A stretch of 60,185 bases of DNA from the NCBI RefSeq assembly GCF_004134825.1, contig NZ_SDPN01000023.1:1-60185 (forward strand), written 5' to 3'. The stretch is from Agromyces albus (GTDB taxonomy: Bacteria; Actinomycetota; Actinomycetes; Actinomycetales; Microbacteriaceae). Both the position numbers and the translations under genes were made by a program. This document shows, in pieces, positions 40,171 to 48,838 of the stretch. The notes beneath the pieces are model-generated. The model made no database searches and had not been told where the DNA came from. It was given only the letters and a program-made list of their open reading frames with translations. The stretch's first letter is position 1; each line of letters begins with the position of its first letter.

Positions 40171-40932
40171 ATGGCCGGCGAGGAAACCTACTGGCCCGAC
40201 GAGCTCTTCGCCGACCTCGACCGCACGGGCCCGGTGCCCCTGTACTTCCAAGTGTCGACACGGCTCCAATCGGCCATCAGCTCGGGCGCGGTTCCGGCCG
40301 GCGCGCGGCTCGAGAACGAGATCGCGATCGCCCAGCGGCTCGGCCTCTCCCGTCCGACGGTTCGGCGCGCGATCCAGGAGCTCGTCGACAAAGGATTGCT
40401 CGTGCGCCGCCGCGGCATCGGAACCCAGGTCGTCCAGGGCCAGGTCACCCGACAGGTCGAGCTGACGAGCCTCTACGAGGATCTGAAGAACTCGAACCAC
40501 GAGCCCGGCACCCAGGTGCTCGCCCACGAGATCGTCCCGGCGACGGAGATCGTCGCGGAGAGCCTGGGCGTCGCTCCCGGCGACGAGGTCGTCTACCTGC
40601 GCCGCCGGCGCAGTACTGATGGCGTGCCCGTCGCCGTGCTCGAGAACTACCTGCCGGCCGAGTTCGCCGACATCACGACCGAGCAGCTCGAGCAACGCGG
40701 GCTCTACCAGATCCTCCGCGCCCGGGGCGTCACGATCCGGATCGCGCGGCAGAAGATCGGCGCACGGCGCGCGCAGGGCGATGAAAGCGACGTGCTCGAC
40801 ATCGACCGTGGCGGCCCCGTGCTCACGATGGAGCGCGTCGCGTTCGACAGCTCAGGTCGCGCCATCGAGTACGGCCACCACTGCTACCGTCCCGACCTGT
40901 ACAGCTTCGAGACGACCCTCGTCGCGAAGTGA
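40171..40932 (+). CDS. GntR family regulator with UTRA domain (HutC type), probable iol repressor
   Basis: The 253-residue protein has an N-terminal winged helix (PLYFQVSTRLQSAISSGAVPAGARLENEIAIAQRLGLSRPTVRRAIQELVDKGLLVRRRGIGTQVV) and a UTRA effector domain (about 95-245; VVYLRRRRSTDGVPVAVLENYLP, IEYGHHCYRPDLYSFE). HutC-type regulators bind small-molecule ligands and release DNA. The divergent iol operon makes it the probable local repressor. The ATG at 40171 follows GGGGG by 7 nt; an upstream TTG at 40147 is poorer. It is convergent with the lyase gene (4 bp). Confidence 0.88.
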   Translation: MAGEETYWPDELFADLDRTGPVPLYFQVSTRLQSAISSGAVPAGARLENEIAIAQRLGLSRPTVRRAIQELVDKGLLVRRRGIGTQVVQGQVTRQVELTSLYEDLKNSNHEPGTQVLAHEIVPATEIVAESLGVAPGDEVVYLRRRRSTDGVPVAVLENYLPAEFADITTEQLEQRGLYQILRARGVTIRIARQKIGARRAQGDESDVLDIDRGGPVLTMERVAFDSSGRAIEYGHHCYRPDLYSFETTLVAK

Positions 40933-40936
40933 CCGG

Positions 40937-41833
40937 TCAGTTCGCGTAGTCGGACACGTGCACCGTCGCGGCATCCGCTTCGATGCTGAACGCCTCGGCG
41001 GCACTGCAGATGGCGCGAGCGCGCGCGATGCGGGGCAGGTCGCTGCCATCGCGGATGCCGTGGCGCTCGAGCGTCTCGAGCACGTCGAGCGCCCAGGCGA
41101 GCTCGTCGCCCGAGGGGCTGAGTGCGGTGTTCACCGCGGCGACCTGCTCCTCGCGCAGGCAGAGGCGCCCGGTCATGCCGAGCGATGCTGCATGCTGTGA
41201 GGCGCCCTCGAGCACCGAGACATCGCGCGGCACGGTGGGTCCGTCGATCGGGCCGGGCAGGCCGGCCGCGCGACTCGTGCTGACGAGGCGCGAGCGCGCG
41301 TAGAGCAGGGCGAGCGGGTCGTCGGCCGCGCCGGTGTCGCGGCGGAAGTCGCCGCTGCCGAATGCGAGCCGGCTCACGCCCGGAGCCTCGGCGATGTCGA
41401 GCGCCGCTTCGACGCCGCGCGCGCTCTCGACCAAGGCCACGATCGCCAGCTCGCCATCGAGGGCGTCCACCGTGCGACGCACGTGGTCGGGCGCCTCGAC
41501 CTTCGCGAGCATGATGCCCGCGACGAGCTCGCTGCCGCGACCGCGGATCAGCGCGACATCCGTTCGCCACTCATCGGACGCCGCGTCGCCGATGCGCACC
41601 CATGGGCGCAGCCCGGATTCGGCAGCCGCGACGAGGGCACGACGTGCGCGACCCTTGTCGGCACCCGCGACGCCGTCTTCGAGATCGACGATCACGACAT
41701 CGGCAGCGGATGCCGCGATTCGGTCTGCCAGGTCGGGCGCAGAGCCCGGCACGAGCAGCCACGAACGGGCGAGCCCGACGGGCACCGCGGATGCGGTGCC
41801 CGTCGGGGCCGTGACGGCTGACTCAGCGGCCAC
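40937..41833 (-). CDS. HpcH/HpaI-family CoA-ester lyase (citrate lyase beta-like)
   Basis: The 298-residue protein has the CitE-like barrel: ARSWLLVPGSAPDLADRIAASAADVVIVDLEDGVA, with Asp-Leu-Glu-Asp, IMLAKVEAP, VALVESARGVEAA with the metal-binding Glu, and FGSGDFRRDTG. These enzymes cleave or hydrolyse malyl-CoA, citramalyl-CoA or similar. Start GTG at 41833 lies inside the end of dctA (11-bp overlap); a longer GTG at 41866 overlaps more. Coupling to a dicarboxylate carrier suggests a role in using a C4/C5 acid. Confidence 0.78.
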   Translation of the reverse strand: MAAESAVTAPTGTASAVPVGLARSWLLVPGSAPDLADRIAASAADVVIVDLEDGVAGADKGRARRALVAAAESGLRPWVRIGDAASDEWRTDVALIRGRGSELVAGIMLAKVEAPDHVRRTVDALDGELAIVALVESARGVEAALDIAEAPGVSRLAFGSGDFRRDTGAADDPLALLYARSRLVSTSRAAGLPGPIDGPTVPRDVSVLEGASQHAASLGMTGRLCLREEQVAAVNTALSPSGDELAWALDVLETLERHGIRDGSDLPRIARARAICSAAEAFSIEADAATVHVSDYAN

Positions 41834-43250
41834 TGGCCTGCCCAGCCTTCTCGCGCTCGAGGTCACCCACGATCGCCTCGATGGCGGCGGTCGACGGGCG
41901 CTCTTCGCGCTCGAGCTCGGCCTGCTCGTCGGGCGAGAGGTGGTCGTCGACGCTCATGGTCGACTCGTCGAACGGCCGGTCGCCGGCGAGCACGCTCGTC
42001 AGCTGCTCGCGATCGAGCTGCTTCGTCCAGGTGCCCACGAGCAGCGTCGCGACGGCGTTGCCGGTGAAGTTCGTGAGCGCGCGTGCCTCGGACATGAAGC
42101 GATCGATGCCCACGATCACGCCGACACCGTCGACGAGGTCGGGGCGGTGCGCCTGCAGTCCACCGGCGAGCGTGGCAAGGCCCGCGCCGGTGACGCCGGC
42201 GGCACCCTTCGAGGCGACGATCATGAACAGCAGCAGACCGATCTGCTCACCGATCGAGAGCGGCGTGCCCATGGCGCTCGCGATGAACAGCGAGGCCATC
42301 GTGAGGTAGATCGCGGTGCCGTCGAGGTTGAACGAGTAGCCGGTCGGCACGGTGATGCCCGCGACCGACTTCGAGACGCCCACGTGCTCCATCTTCGCGA
42401 TGAGGCGCGGCAGGGCGACCTCGCTCGACGACGTCGACACGATGAGGAGGTACTCGCGACCGAGGTACTTCATCATCCGGAAGATGTTGACTCGCGCGAC
42501 CGCCCACAGGAGCGATCCCAGCACGCCGACGATGAAGATCGCGCACGTGATGTAGAAGGCGATCATGAGCGTGCCGAGGCTGATGACGGCCGCGATGCCC
42601 GTGTTGCCGACGACGGCGGCGATCGCACCGAACGCGCCGATCGGCGCAACCCACATGATCATCGCGAGGATGCGGAACACGAGGGCCTGGATCTGGCGGA
42701 TCGCTCCGAGGATCGGCGTGCCCTTCGAACCCATCCGCTGCAGGGCGAAGCCGACGAGCAGCGCCACGAACAGCACCTGCAGGATGTTTCCATCGGTGAG
42801 CGACGACAGCATCGAAACCGGGATGATCCCAAGGAGGAACTCGGTCGTGGTCTTCGGCTCGAGCGTGCTCGTGTCGTACGAGGCGCCGGTGATGTTGAGG
42901 CCCTCACCCGGGTGGATGAGGTTGCCGACGACGAGGCCGATGCCGAGTGCGAACGTCGACATGACCATGAAGTACAGCAGCGCCAGGCCGCCGACCTTGC
43001 CGACGGTCGCCGCCTTCGCGATCGATCCGACACCGAGCACGATCGTGCAGAAGATGATCGGGGCGATCATCATCTTGATGAGCAGCACGAACGCGTCGCC
43101 GATCGGCTTCAGGCCGACCGCGAACTCGGGAACGACGAGTCCCACCGTAATACCGGCGAGCACGGCCACGATGACCGCGATGTAGAGGTAGTGGGAGGAG
43201 TCGATCCTCCGCCGGGGCTTCGTGCCCTCGGTGCGAGACTGGAGCGCCAT
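41823..43250 (-). CDS. dctA: Dicarboxylate/amino acid:cation symporter (DctA-like)
   Basis: The 475-residue membrane protein is a member of the glutamate/C4-dicarboxylate symporter family. It has the conserved serine-rich loop STSSSEVALPRLIAKME, the PTGYSFNLDGTAIYLTMASLFIA motif with the cation-binding NLDG, and KGAAGVTGAGLATL in the last hairpin region. DctA takes up succinate, fumarate and malate with sodium or protons. The acidic C-terminal 45 residues are a soluble tail. The ATG at 43250 follows AAGGGA. It is divergent from a CitA/DcuS-like kinase, the usual arrangement for regulated dctA. Confidence 0.92.
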   Translation of the reverse strand: MALQSRTEGTKPRRRIDSSHYLYIAVIVAVLAGITVGLVVPEFAVGLKPIGDAFVLLIKMMIAPIIFCTIVLGVGSIAKAATVGKVGGLALLYFMVMSTFALGIGLVVGNLIHPGEGLNITGASYDTSTLEPKTTTEFLLGIIPVSMLSSLTDGNILQVLFVALLVGFALQRMGSKGTPILGAIRQIQALVFRILAMIMWVAPIGAFGAIAAVVGNTGIAAVISLGTLMIAFYITCAIFIVGVLGSLLWAVARVNIFRMMKYLGREYLLIVSTSSSEVALPRLIAKMEHVGVSKSVAGITVPTGYSFNLDGTAIYLTMASLFIASAMGTPLSIGEQIGLLLFMIVASKGAAGVTGAGLATLAGGLQAHRPDLVDGVGVIVGIDRFMSEARALTNFTGNAVATLLVGTWTKQLDREQLTSVLAGDRPFDESTMSVDDHLSPDEQAELEREERPSTAAIEAIVGDLEREKAGQASGR

Positions 43251-43266
43251 TGCCGTCCCTTGCCTT

Positions 43267-43316
43267 CCTTGGTCGTCATCGCCGATCGGCGACGAACTGC
43301 GGGGTATCGACCAAGG
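43267..43316. promoter_or_regulatory. Nested palindromes upstream of dctA, candidate response-regulator site
   Basis: CCTTGGTCG (43267-43275) is repeated in inverted form as CGACCAAGG (43308-43316). Between them lies the 14-bp palindrome TCGCCGATCGGCGA (43279-43292). The location, 17-66 bp upstream of the dctA start, suits binding by the divergently encoded CitB-like regulator or formation of an mRNA hairpin. Confidence 0.5.
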
Positions 43317-43420
43317 ATGCGATGCTGGATGCCGCGACATCCGCTTGTGTTCATACTGTTCGCGGTGCACGCCCGCCTCCGCCTGTCTAGAGTGATGACG
43401 GGCAGCGTTGCGAGGAGAGC

Positions 43421-45052
43421 ATGAAGCAGTGGATCCGTGGCTGGAGCATCGCCGCGAAGCTCTTCGCCCTCCAGCTCGTGATGATCGTCGCGCTCGCGAC
43501 GCTCGCCGTCGTGTGGATCTGGGCCGACGCCCGCACCGACGTCGAACGGGATGCCGCCGCGAAGAGCCTCGCGGTGGCCGAGACGCTCGCCTCCGACCCG
43601 TTCGTCGAGACGTCGCTCGGCACGGGCGATCCGACGGCTCGCCTGCAGCCGTATGCGGTCGAGGTGATGGCCGAGGCCGGCGTCGATTTCATCACGATCA
43701 TGGCGCCCGACCGCACCCGGTACACGCATCCCGACCCTGAGCAGATCGGGCAGGAGTTCCTCGGCAACATCGACCGCGCCCTCGACGGCGACGCGTTCAC
43801 CGAGACCTACACCGGCACCCTCGGCCCCTCCGTGCGAGCGGTCGTGCCCATCGAGACCGCCGCGGGTGAGCTCATCGCACTCGTCGCCGTCGGCGTCACC
43901 GTCTCGAACACCGAGGTCGCGCTCGGCGGCCGCATCGCGACCGTCATCGGCGCGGCCCTCGCGATGACCGGCATCGGGGCGGTCATCGCGTGGCTCCTCA
44001 GCCGGTACCTGCGGCGTGTCACCTGGGGACGCGGCGCAGAGGAGATGAGCCGCATGTTCTCGTACTACGAGGGCGTGCTGCACTCCATCGGCGAGGGGCT
44101 CGTGCTGCAGGACCGGTCGAATGCGATCGTGCTCTACAACGACCGCGCCGCCGAACTGCTGGGGTTGCCGCGGCGCGAGCGCCGGGATCCGGGCCACGCG
44201 GTCCCGCTCGCCGATCTCGACCTGCCGCCCGCCGTCGCCGAGGTGTTCGGGCGCACCGACGCGGTCGTCGACGAGATCGCGATCACCCCGACGCACGTGC
44301 TCGTGATCGATCGCGACGTCATCGTCTCGCAGGAACGCGGTCGCGGCGGCGGCCTCATCGGATCCGTGACGACCCTCCGCGACCACACCGAGCTGCAGGA
44401 GCTCACCGGCGAGCTCGAGACGATGACGACGCTCTCCGATGCGCTCCGCTCGCAAGCGCACGAGTTCGCGAATCGGCTGCACACGATCATCGCGCTCATC
44501 GAACTCGATCGGGCAGCGGATGCCGCGGCCCTCGCGAGCTCTGAGCTCGCCCTCAGCCAGGCGCTCGCCGACCGCCTCTTGTCGGCCGTGGAGGAACCCG
44601 TGCTCCTCGCGCTGCTGCTCGGCAAGGCCGCGCAAGCGAGCGAACGCGGCATCGTGTTCGACATCGACCTGCCCGCCCGGCTCGAGGCGACCTCGGTGCC
44701 CGCTCGCGACCTCATCACGATCGTCGGCAACCTCATCGACAATGCGCTCGACGCGGCGGCGGCGACCCCGACTCCTCGCGTCGACGTCGCCGTCGAGCTG
44801 ATGGCCGGCGAATTGCGCATCGCGGTGAGCGACAGCGGTGGCGGGCCCGCCGACGCCGATCGCGTCTTCGAGCTCGGCGTCACGACGAAACGAGCCGCGG
44901 GGCACGGCATCGGGCTCGCGCTCGTGCGCCAGACCGTCGTGCGTCTCGGCGGCCGCATCGGCGTGCACGGGTCGACGTTCGAGGTGGCGCTTCCGGTCGC
45001 CACGCCATCATCGGCGCCGGCTGCCGCGGCACAGGAGGTCCCGGATGCCTGA
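43421..45052 (+). CDS. Sensor histidine kinase of the CitA/DcuS family
   Basis: The 543-residue protein has an N-terminal helix (about 10-32), an extracytoplasmic PAS-like sensor (about 35-175, with FITIMAPDRTRYTHPDPEQIG and VPIETAAGELIALVAVGV), a second helix (~180-200), a cytosolic PAS domain and an H-box SQAHEFANRLHTIIALIEL. The ATPase follows with NLIDNALDAA and GHGIGLALVRQ. Such kinases sense citrate, malate or succinate outside the cell. It starts 9-10 nt after AGGAGAG and overlaps the response-regulator start by 8 bp. Probably controls dctA and the lyase. Confidence 0.9.
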   Translation: MKQWIRGWSIAAKLFALQLVMIVALATLAVVWIWADARTDVERDAAAKSLAVAETLASDPFVETSLGTGDPTARLQPYAVEVMAEAGVDFITIMAPDRTRYTHPDPEQIGQEFLGNIDRALDGDAFTETYTGTLGPSVRAVVPIETAAGELIALVAVGVTVSNTEVALGGRIATVIGAALAMTGIGAVIAWLLSRYLRRVTWGRGAEEMSRMFSYYEGVLHSIGEGLVLQDRSNAIVLYNDRAAELLGLPRRERRDPGHAVPLADLDLPPAVAEVFGRTDAVVDEIAITPTHVLVIDRDVIVSQERGRGGGLIGSVTTLRDHTELQELTGELETMTTLSDALRSQAHEFANRLHTIIALIELDRAADAAALASSELALSQALADRLLSAVEEPVLLALLLGKAAQASERGIVFDIDLPARLEATSVPARDLITIVGNLIDNALDAAAATPTPRVDVAVELMAGELRIAVSDSGGGPADADRVFELGVTTKRAAGHGIGLALVRQTVVRLGGRIGVHGSTFEVALPVATPSSAPAAAAQEVPDA

Positions 45053-45758
45053 GCCGCACGTGTCCGAACCGATCCGGGTGCTCGTCGTCGAAGACGAGCC
45101 CGTCACCGCAGAGGCGCACGCCGCCTACCTCGCGCGGGTCGACGGATTCACCGTCGCCGGCATCGCCCACACGGGCCACGAGGCGATCCGGCTGCTCCGC
45201 GACTCCAGGGAGGGCCGCACTCCCCCGATCGATCTCATCCTCCTCGACGTGAACCTGCCCGACACGACGGGCATCGACCTCTGCCGCTCGCTGCGTGCGT
45301 CGGGCATCGAGATCGACGTGATCGCCGTCACCGCGGTGCGCGACGCCGCCGTCGTGCGCTCGGCCGTCTCGCTCGGCATCGTGCAGTACCTCATCAAGCC
45401 GTTCAACTTCGCGGCCTTCGCCGAGAAGCTGCAGGCCTACCGCGACTACCACGGCCGCGTCGGTTCCGCCGTCGTCACCGACCAGCAGGAGGTGGATGCC
45501 TCGTTCGCGGCGCTTCGCACCTCATCGAGCGCCGACCTCCCCAAGGGCCTCACTCGTGAGACTCTCGATCGGGTGCGCGTCGCCGTGCGCGACTCCCCCG
45601 CCGGTGCGATGTCGGCGGCCGAGCTCGCCGCCGAGCTCGACCTCTCTCGCGTGACCGCTCGACGTTACCTGGAGCACCTCGCCGACACCGGCATCGTCGA
45701 ACGGGCGGGCCGCTACGGCACCCCCGGCCGCCCCGAGGTCGAGTACCGTCGTCGCTGA
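45045..45758 (+). CDS. CitB/DcuR-family response regulator
   Basis: The 237-residue protein has a receiver domain (VLVVEDEPVTAEAHAAYL, phospho-acceptor Asp in LILLDVNLPDTTGIDL, IAVTAVRDA, LIKPFNF Lys) and a C-terminal winged-helix region (about 165-235: MSAAELAAELDLSRVTARRYLEHLADTGIVERAGRYG). This DcuR-like output domain fits partners of CitA/DcuS kinases. Translation is coupled to the kinase gene by an 8-bp overlap. Its likely targets are the divergent dctA promoter and its own. Confidence 0.9.
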   Translation: MPEPHVSEPIRVLVVEDEPVTAEAHAAYLARVDGFTVAGIAHTGHEAIRLLRDSREGRTPPIDLILLDVNLPDTTGIDLCRSLRASGIEIDVIAVTAVRDAAVVRSAVSLGIVQYLIKPFNFAAFAEKLQAYRDYHGRVGSAVVTDQQEVDASFAALRTSSSADLPKGLTRETLDRVRVAVRDSPAGAMSAAELAAELDLSRVTARRYLEHLADTGIVERAGRYGTPGRPEVEYRRR

Positions 45759-45891
45759 GCAGGGCTCGTTCCGCGCAACCCAGGCACGAAGGCATTAATC
45801 TCCCGCAGCGCAAGCCTCTGCCGATCGGCGGGCCATCGCGGTACGTTCGTGCCACCAGTGGGTAGGTACGTGTCAGGAGAGGAACGTGATC

Positions 45892-46116
45892 ATGGCTGAT
45901 TTCGTTGACCCGATCGAGGAACCGCAGACGCACCTCGACCGCGACGCCGACGCACCGCTCGATCCGGATCTGGACAACGAGGATCTGCTCACCTCCGCCG
46001 AAGCCGACCGGCGCGCAGCGGTGGCAGGCGACGGCCCGGAGGACGGCACCGAGGTGACGAGCGCGAGCGAGGGCGACCCGATGGACGAAACCACGCCCGT
46101 CGACAACCTCGAATAG
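45892..46116 (+). CDS. Small acidic hypothetical protein
   Basis: The 74-residue product is extremely acidic, with about a quarter Asp+Glu and almost no Lys. It is apparently disordered, opening MADFVDPIEEPQTHLDRDADAPLDPDLDNED and ending DETTPVDNLE. AGAGG lies 9 nt before the ATG at 45892; an in-frame GTG at 45886 is too close to it. A third-position GC bias and the good ribosome site support coding. No family is recognised. It is flanked by the CitB gene and a convergent flavin oxidoreductase gene. Confidence 0.55.
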   Translation: MADFVDPIEEPQTHLDRDADAPLDPDLDNEDLLTSAEADRRAAVAGDGPEDGTEVTSASEGDPMDETTPVDNLE

Positions 46117-46143
46117 TCGCCACGAGGCCGACGCCGCCGCTCG

Positions 46144-47013
46144 TCACACGCGCGGCGGCCCGGCGCGCACGCGGTCGCGTGCGTAGCGGGCGACCCGCTT
46201 GGCGGGCACGCTCCAGTCGGATTCGAGCCACCACGTGGCGCCCGCGTCGGCCCACGGGCGCACGATCGCGGCATCCGCTTCGGCATCGGTGCCGCTCGTC
46301 GTGCCCTCTTGCACGACGTCGAACGGGGCGTCGGCGAGGCCAGCCTGCTCGCGTTCGGCGCGGATCCACGCGATCGCCTCGGCGGCGATCTCGGGCGTGT
46401 AGGTGCGCTGCTGCAGGACGGGATCGATGCCGTCGGCTTCGGGCGGTGTGTAGTTCGGAATCCAGCCGTCGTAGCGGGCGACGCGGCGCATCGAGCGCTT
46501 GCGCGGCCACACGCCGACGACCCACGTGGTGATGCGCGGCTCCTGCACGATGGCGGGCGGCAGCATCGTGTCGGTGCGGTGCGCGTGGTAGTGCTCACCC
46601 TCGTACTCGAACGGCTCCCCACGCCAGAGGGGCTGCAGGAGCTCGAGTCCCTCGTCGAGGAGCTCGGCGCGCACCTTGCGGCCGGGGTCTTCTTCGAAGA
46701 TCCAGAAGCGCTGCTCGACGTCGGCTGGCACACCGAGCCCCGCAGACAGGATGACGCGGCCGTTCGAGAGCCGGTCGACCGTCATCGTCTGCCCGGCGAG
46801 CTCCCACGGGCGCCGGCGCGGCACGGGCGTGAGCATGGTGCCGAGCCGGATGCGTTCGGTCACCATCGCCGCGGCCGCGAGCGTCGCCCACGGATCGGTC
46901 GCCCAGATTCCCTCCCACACGAAGAAGGCGTCCCAACCGGATGCCTCGGCGAGCGGCGCGAGCTCGACCGCCAGGTTCGGATCTGTGCCGGTGAAGATGA
47001 ACCCGTACTTCAT
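46144..47013 (-). CDS. LLM-class flavin-dependent oxidoreductase
   Basis: The 289-residue protein is a luciferase-like TIM barrel. It opens MKYGFIFTGTDPNLAVELAPLAEASGWDAFFVWEG, continues with RIRLGTMLTPVPRRRPWELAGQTMTVDRLSNGRVILSAGLG and ends near ATWWLESDW. The GRVILSAGLG strand is where the FMN or F420 phosphate is usually held. Substrate unknown. It follows the FAD-monooxygenase gene after 10 bp and shares its MarR-controlled promoter, so the two may act on the same compound. Confidence 0.82.
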   Translation of the reverse strand: MKYGFIFTGTDPNLAVELAPLAEASGWDAFFVWEGIWATDPWATLAAAAMVTERIRLGTMLTPVPRRRPWELAGQTMTVDRLSNGRVILSAGLGVPADVEQRFWIFEEDPGRKVRAELLDEGLELLQPLWRGEPFEYEGEHYHAHRTDTMLPPAIVQEPRITTWVVGVWPRKRSMRRVARYDGWIPNYTPPEADGIDPVLQQRTYTPEIAAEAIAWIRAEREQAGLADAPFDVVQEGTTSGTDAEADAAIVRPWADAGATWWLESDWSVPAKRVARYARDRVRAGPPRV

Positions 47014-47023
47014 GCGATCGACG

Positions 47024-48229
47024 CTATCCCCGACCCCCGACAGCGGGCTCACTCCACGTGATCTCGTGGTTGTAGAGCCAGTCGTTGCGGGTGTCGTCGC
47101 GCGCCTTCTTCAGGAACATCGGCAGCAGGGCGTCGCGGATGGCGATACCGAGGCGAGACTTCGTCACGCGCTTCTGCCTGTTGATGGCGCGGGCATAGCC
47201 CACGACCGCTTCAGCGCGCGACTGGCGCACGCGCTGGTATTCGGCGAACGCATCGGTGTGATCGGGTTCGTCGCGCAGGCAGCGCGCGAGGGCGACGGCA
47301 TCTTCGAGAGCGAGGGATGCCCCCTGGCCGGCGCTCGGCGAGATGGCGTGCACGGCGTCGCCCACCGCCACGACCCGGCCGCGGCTCCAGTGCGGCACGC
47401 GCGCGAGGTCGTCGATCGGGTAGCCGCCCACGTCGCCGCTCGCGTGCTCGAGGATCTGCGGCACGGGATACGGATCGTCGGCGTGCAGCTCGCGCAGCTC
47501 GGCGAGCCACTCCCCCGCGGTCACCTTCCGCAGTGCGGCGCGGTCGGTCGCCGGGTGCGTGATGTTCGCGAACCAGTACACCTCGCCGCCGTCGCGCACG
47601 AGGTAGCCGAAGAAGGAGCGGCGGCCGAAGACCATGTGCTGCGTCTCGGGCGTCGGCGAGAGCCCTGGCACGTGAGCGAACCCGCCGAGTCCGACAAGTC
47701 CGCTGTACTCCGGCGCCGGGGCGTTCGGGTCGATGTGCCGGCGGGTGGGCGAACCGACACCGTCGGCGCCGATGAGCAGGTCGCCGGTCGCGGTGCGGCC
47801 GTCGGCGAACGTCGCGTGCACCGCGGCATCCGTCTCATGGATGGATTCGAGGCGCGCCCCGAAGGTGATCGGGATGCCGGCCTCCTGCACGGCCTCGCGC
47901 AGCACTCGATGCAGGATGCCGCGGCGCACGACGACGCCGCCGCGCTCGGGGTCGCGAGCTGGGCCGTTCGGCACCGTGCCGAGCTGCTTCCCGGTGCTCG
48001 ACCACATGACCATATGCGGAGAGCGGTGCCCCTCGCGGACGAGCCGCTCGCGCAGCCCGAGGTGCTCGAGCACGGCGAGCCCGTTGGTTGCGACGTTGAG
48101 GAACAGTCCCACGTACTCGTCGGGTTGTTCGCCGGCCTCGAAGATCTCGACCTGCCAGCCGGCGCGCTGGAGGAAGAGGGCGATGGCGGGGCCGGCTACG
48201 CCGCCTCCGATGATGAGTGCCCGTGACAT
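47024..48229 (-). CDS. FAD-dependent aromatic-type monooxygenase
   Basis: The 401-residue protein is a group-A flavin monooxygenase. It has the dinucleotide-binding ALIIGGGVAGPAIALFLQRAGWQVEIFEAG, the DG motif LLIGADGVGSPTRR (about 157-170), and the GD motif VVAVGDAVHAISPSAGQGASLALEDA (about 285-310). Such enzymes hydroxylate aromatic rings or antibiotics using NAD(P)H. The ATG at 48229 follows AAGGAG by 8 nt. It is divergent from the MarR gene across a gap with tandem palindromes, so induction by its substrate is likely. Confidence 0.86.
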   Translation of the reverse strand: MSRALIIGGGVAGPAIALFLQRAGWQVEIFEAGEQPDEYVGLFLNVATNGLAVLEHLGLRERLVREGHRSPHMVMWSSTGKQLGTVPNGPARDPERGGVVVRRGILHRVLREAVQEAGIPITFGARLESIHETDAAVHATFADGRTATGDLLIGADGVGSPTRRHIDPNAPAPEYSGLVGLGGFAHVPGLSPTPETQHMVFGRRSFFGYLVRDGGEVYWFANITHPATDRAALRKVTAGEWLAELRELHADDPYPVPQILEHASGDVGGYPIDDLARVPHWSRGRVVAVGDAVHAISPSAGQGASLALEDAVALARCLRDEPDHTDAFAEYQRVRQSRAEAVVGYARAINRQKRVTKSRLGIAIRDALLPMFLKKARDDTRNDWLYNHEITWSEPAVGGRG

Positions 48230-48256
48230 GGGATGCTCCTTGAGTAGACTGTGAAA

Positions 48257-48293
48257 AGACTCTCGAATGTAGAGTCTCTCGATAGTAGAGAGA
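48257..48293. promoter_or_regulatory. Two tandem palindromes, probable MarR operator
   Basis: AGACTCT-N7-AGAGTCT (48257-48277) is followed by TCTCTC-N7-GAGAGA (48275-48293). Both share the pattern CTCTCGANNGTAGAG, repeated with a 16-bp offset. They fill the 74-bp gap between the divergent monooxygenase and MarR genes, so one regulator dimer pair could control both. Confidence 0.72.
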
Positions 48294-48303
48294 ATACGAG
48301 CGG

Positions 48304-48777
48304 ATGGCCGAGAAGTCAACGCGCGATCGCGAGATCGAGCGCGCCGGCGAGGTGATGCGCGAGTTCATGGCTCGCGCCGTGCTCTTCCAGGAGGCGGTCG
48401 CGAAGTGGGGCGGCCTGAACAGCACCGACCTGCAGTGCGCGAGCCTGCTCATGAGCCAGGGCCCCGCGACGCCGGGTGAGCTGGCCGACCGAGCCGGGCT
48501 CACCGCGGGCGGAGGCATCACCACCGCGATCGATCGACTCGAGCGAGCCGGCTTCGTCTCCCGCGAACGAGACCCGAACGATCGCCGGCGGGTCATCGTC
48601 ACGGCGAACGCCGGCGCGATCCTCGAGCGCTTCGGCGAGGTCTACGGCCGGGTCGGTGCGCGCTGGAACGACTACCTCGAAACCCTGAGCGACGAGCAGA
48701 TCGCCTTCGCCAACGAACTCTTCTCGCGTGCCGCCGAGCTGAACCGCGACGAGATCGAACGGCTCCGCGGGCAGTGA
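48304..48777 (+). CDS. MarR family transcriptional regulator
   Basis: The 157-residue protein has the MarR winged helix: STDLQCASLLMSQGPATPGELADRAGLTAGGGITTAIDRLERAGFVSRERDPNDRRRVIVTANAG (wing DPNDRRR at about 93-99). Dimerisation helices lie at both ends. MarR proteins usually repress a divergent gene and their own until a phenolic ligand binds. The tandem palindromes directly upstream fit this. The ATG is at 48304; no strong ribosome site is seen, so the transcript may have a very short leader. Confidence 0.88.
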   Translation: MAEKSTRDREIERAGEVMREFMARAVLFQEAVAKWGGLNSTDLQCASLLMSQGPATPGELADRAGLTAGGGITTAIDRLERAGFVSRERDPNDRRRVIVTANAGAILERFGEVYGRVGARWNDYLETLSDEQIAFANELFSRAAELNRDEIERLRGQ

Positions 48778-48838
48778 AGCGCCTGCGAGAGTGCCAAGAA
48801 TGGCGACCTGCGCACTATCGCAGCAGCTTCACGCGCCC

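Noticed and set aside
41334..43424. Long open frame on the plus strand opposite dctA (about 696 codons)
   Set aside because: It is antisense to dctA and the lyase gene, made of His/Arg/Asp-rich composition that results from reading GC-rich codons backwards; no family motifs.
43109..44968. Long open frame on the minus strand opposite the histidine kinase (about 619 codons)
   Set aside because: Antisense shadow of a clear CitA-like kinase; composition is that of reversed GC-rich codons.
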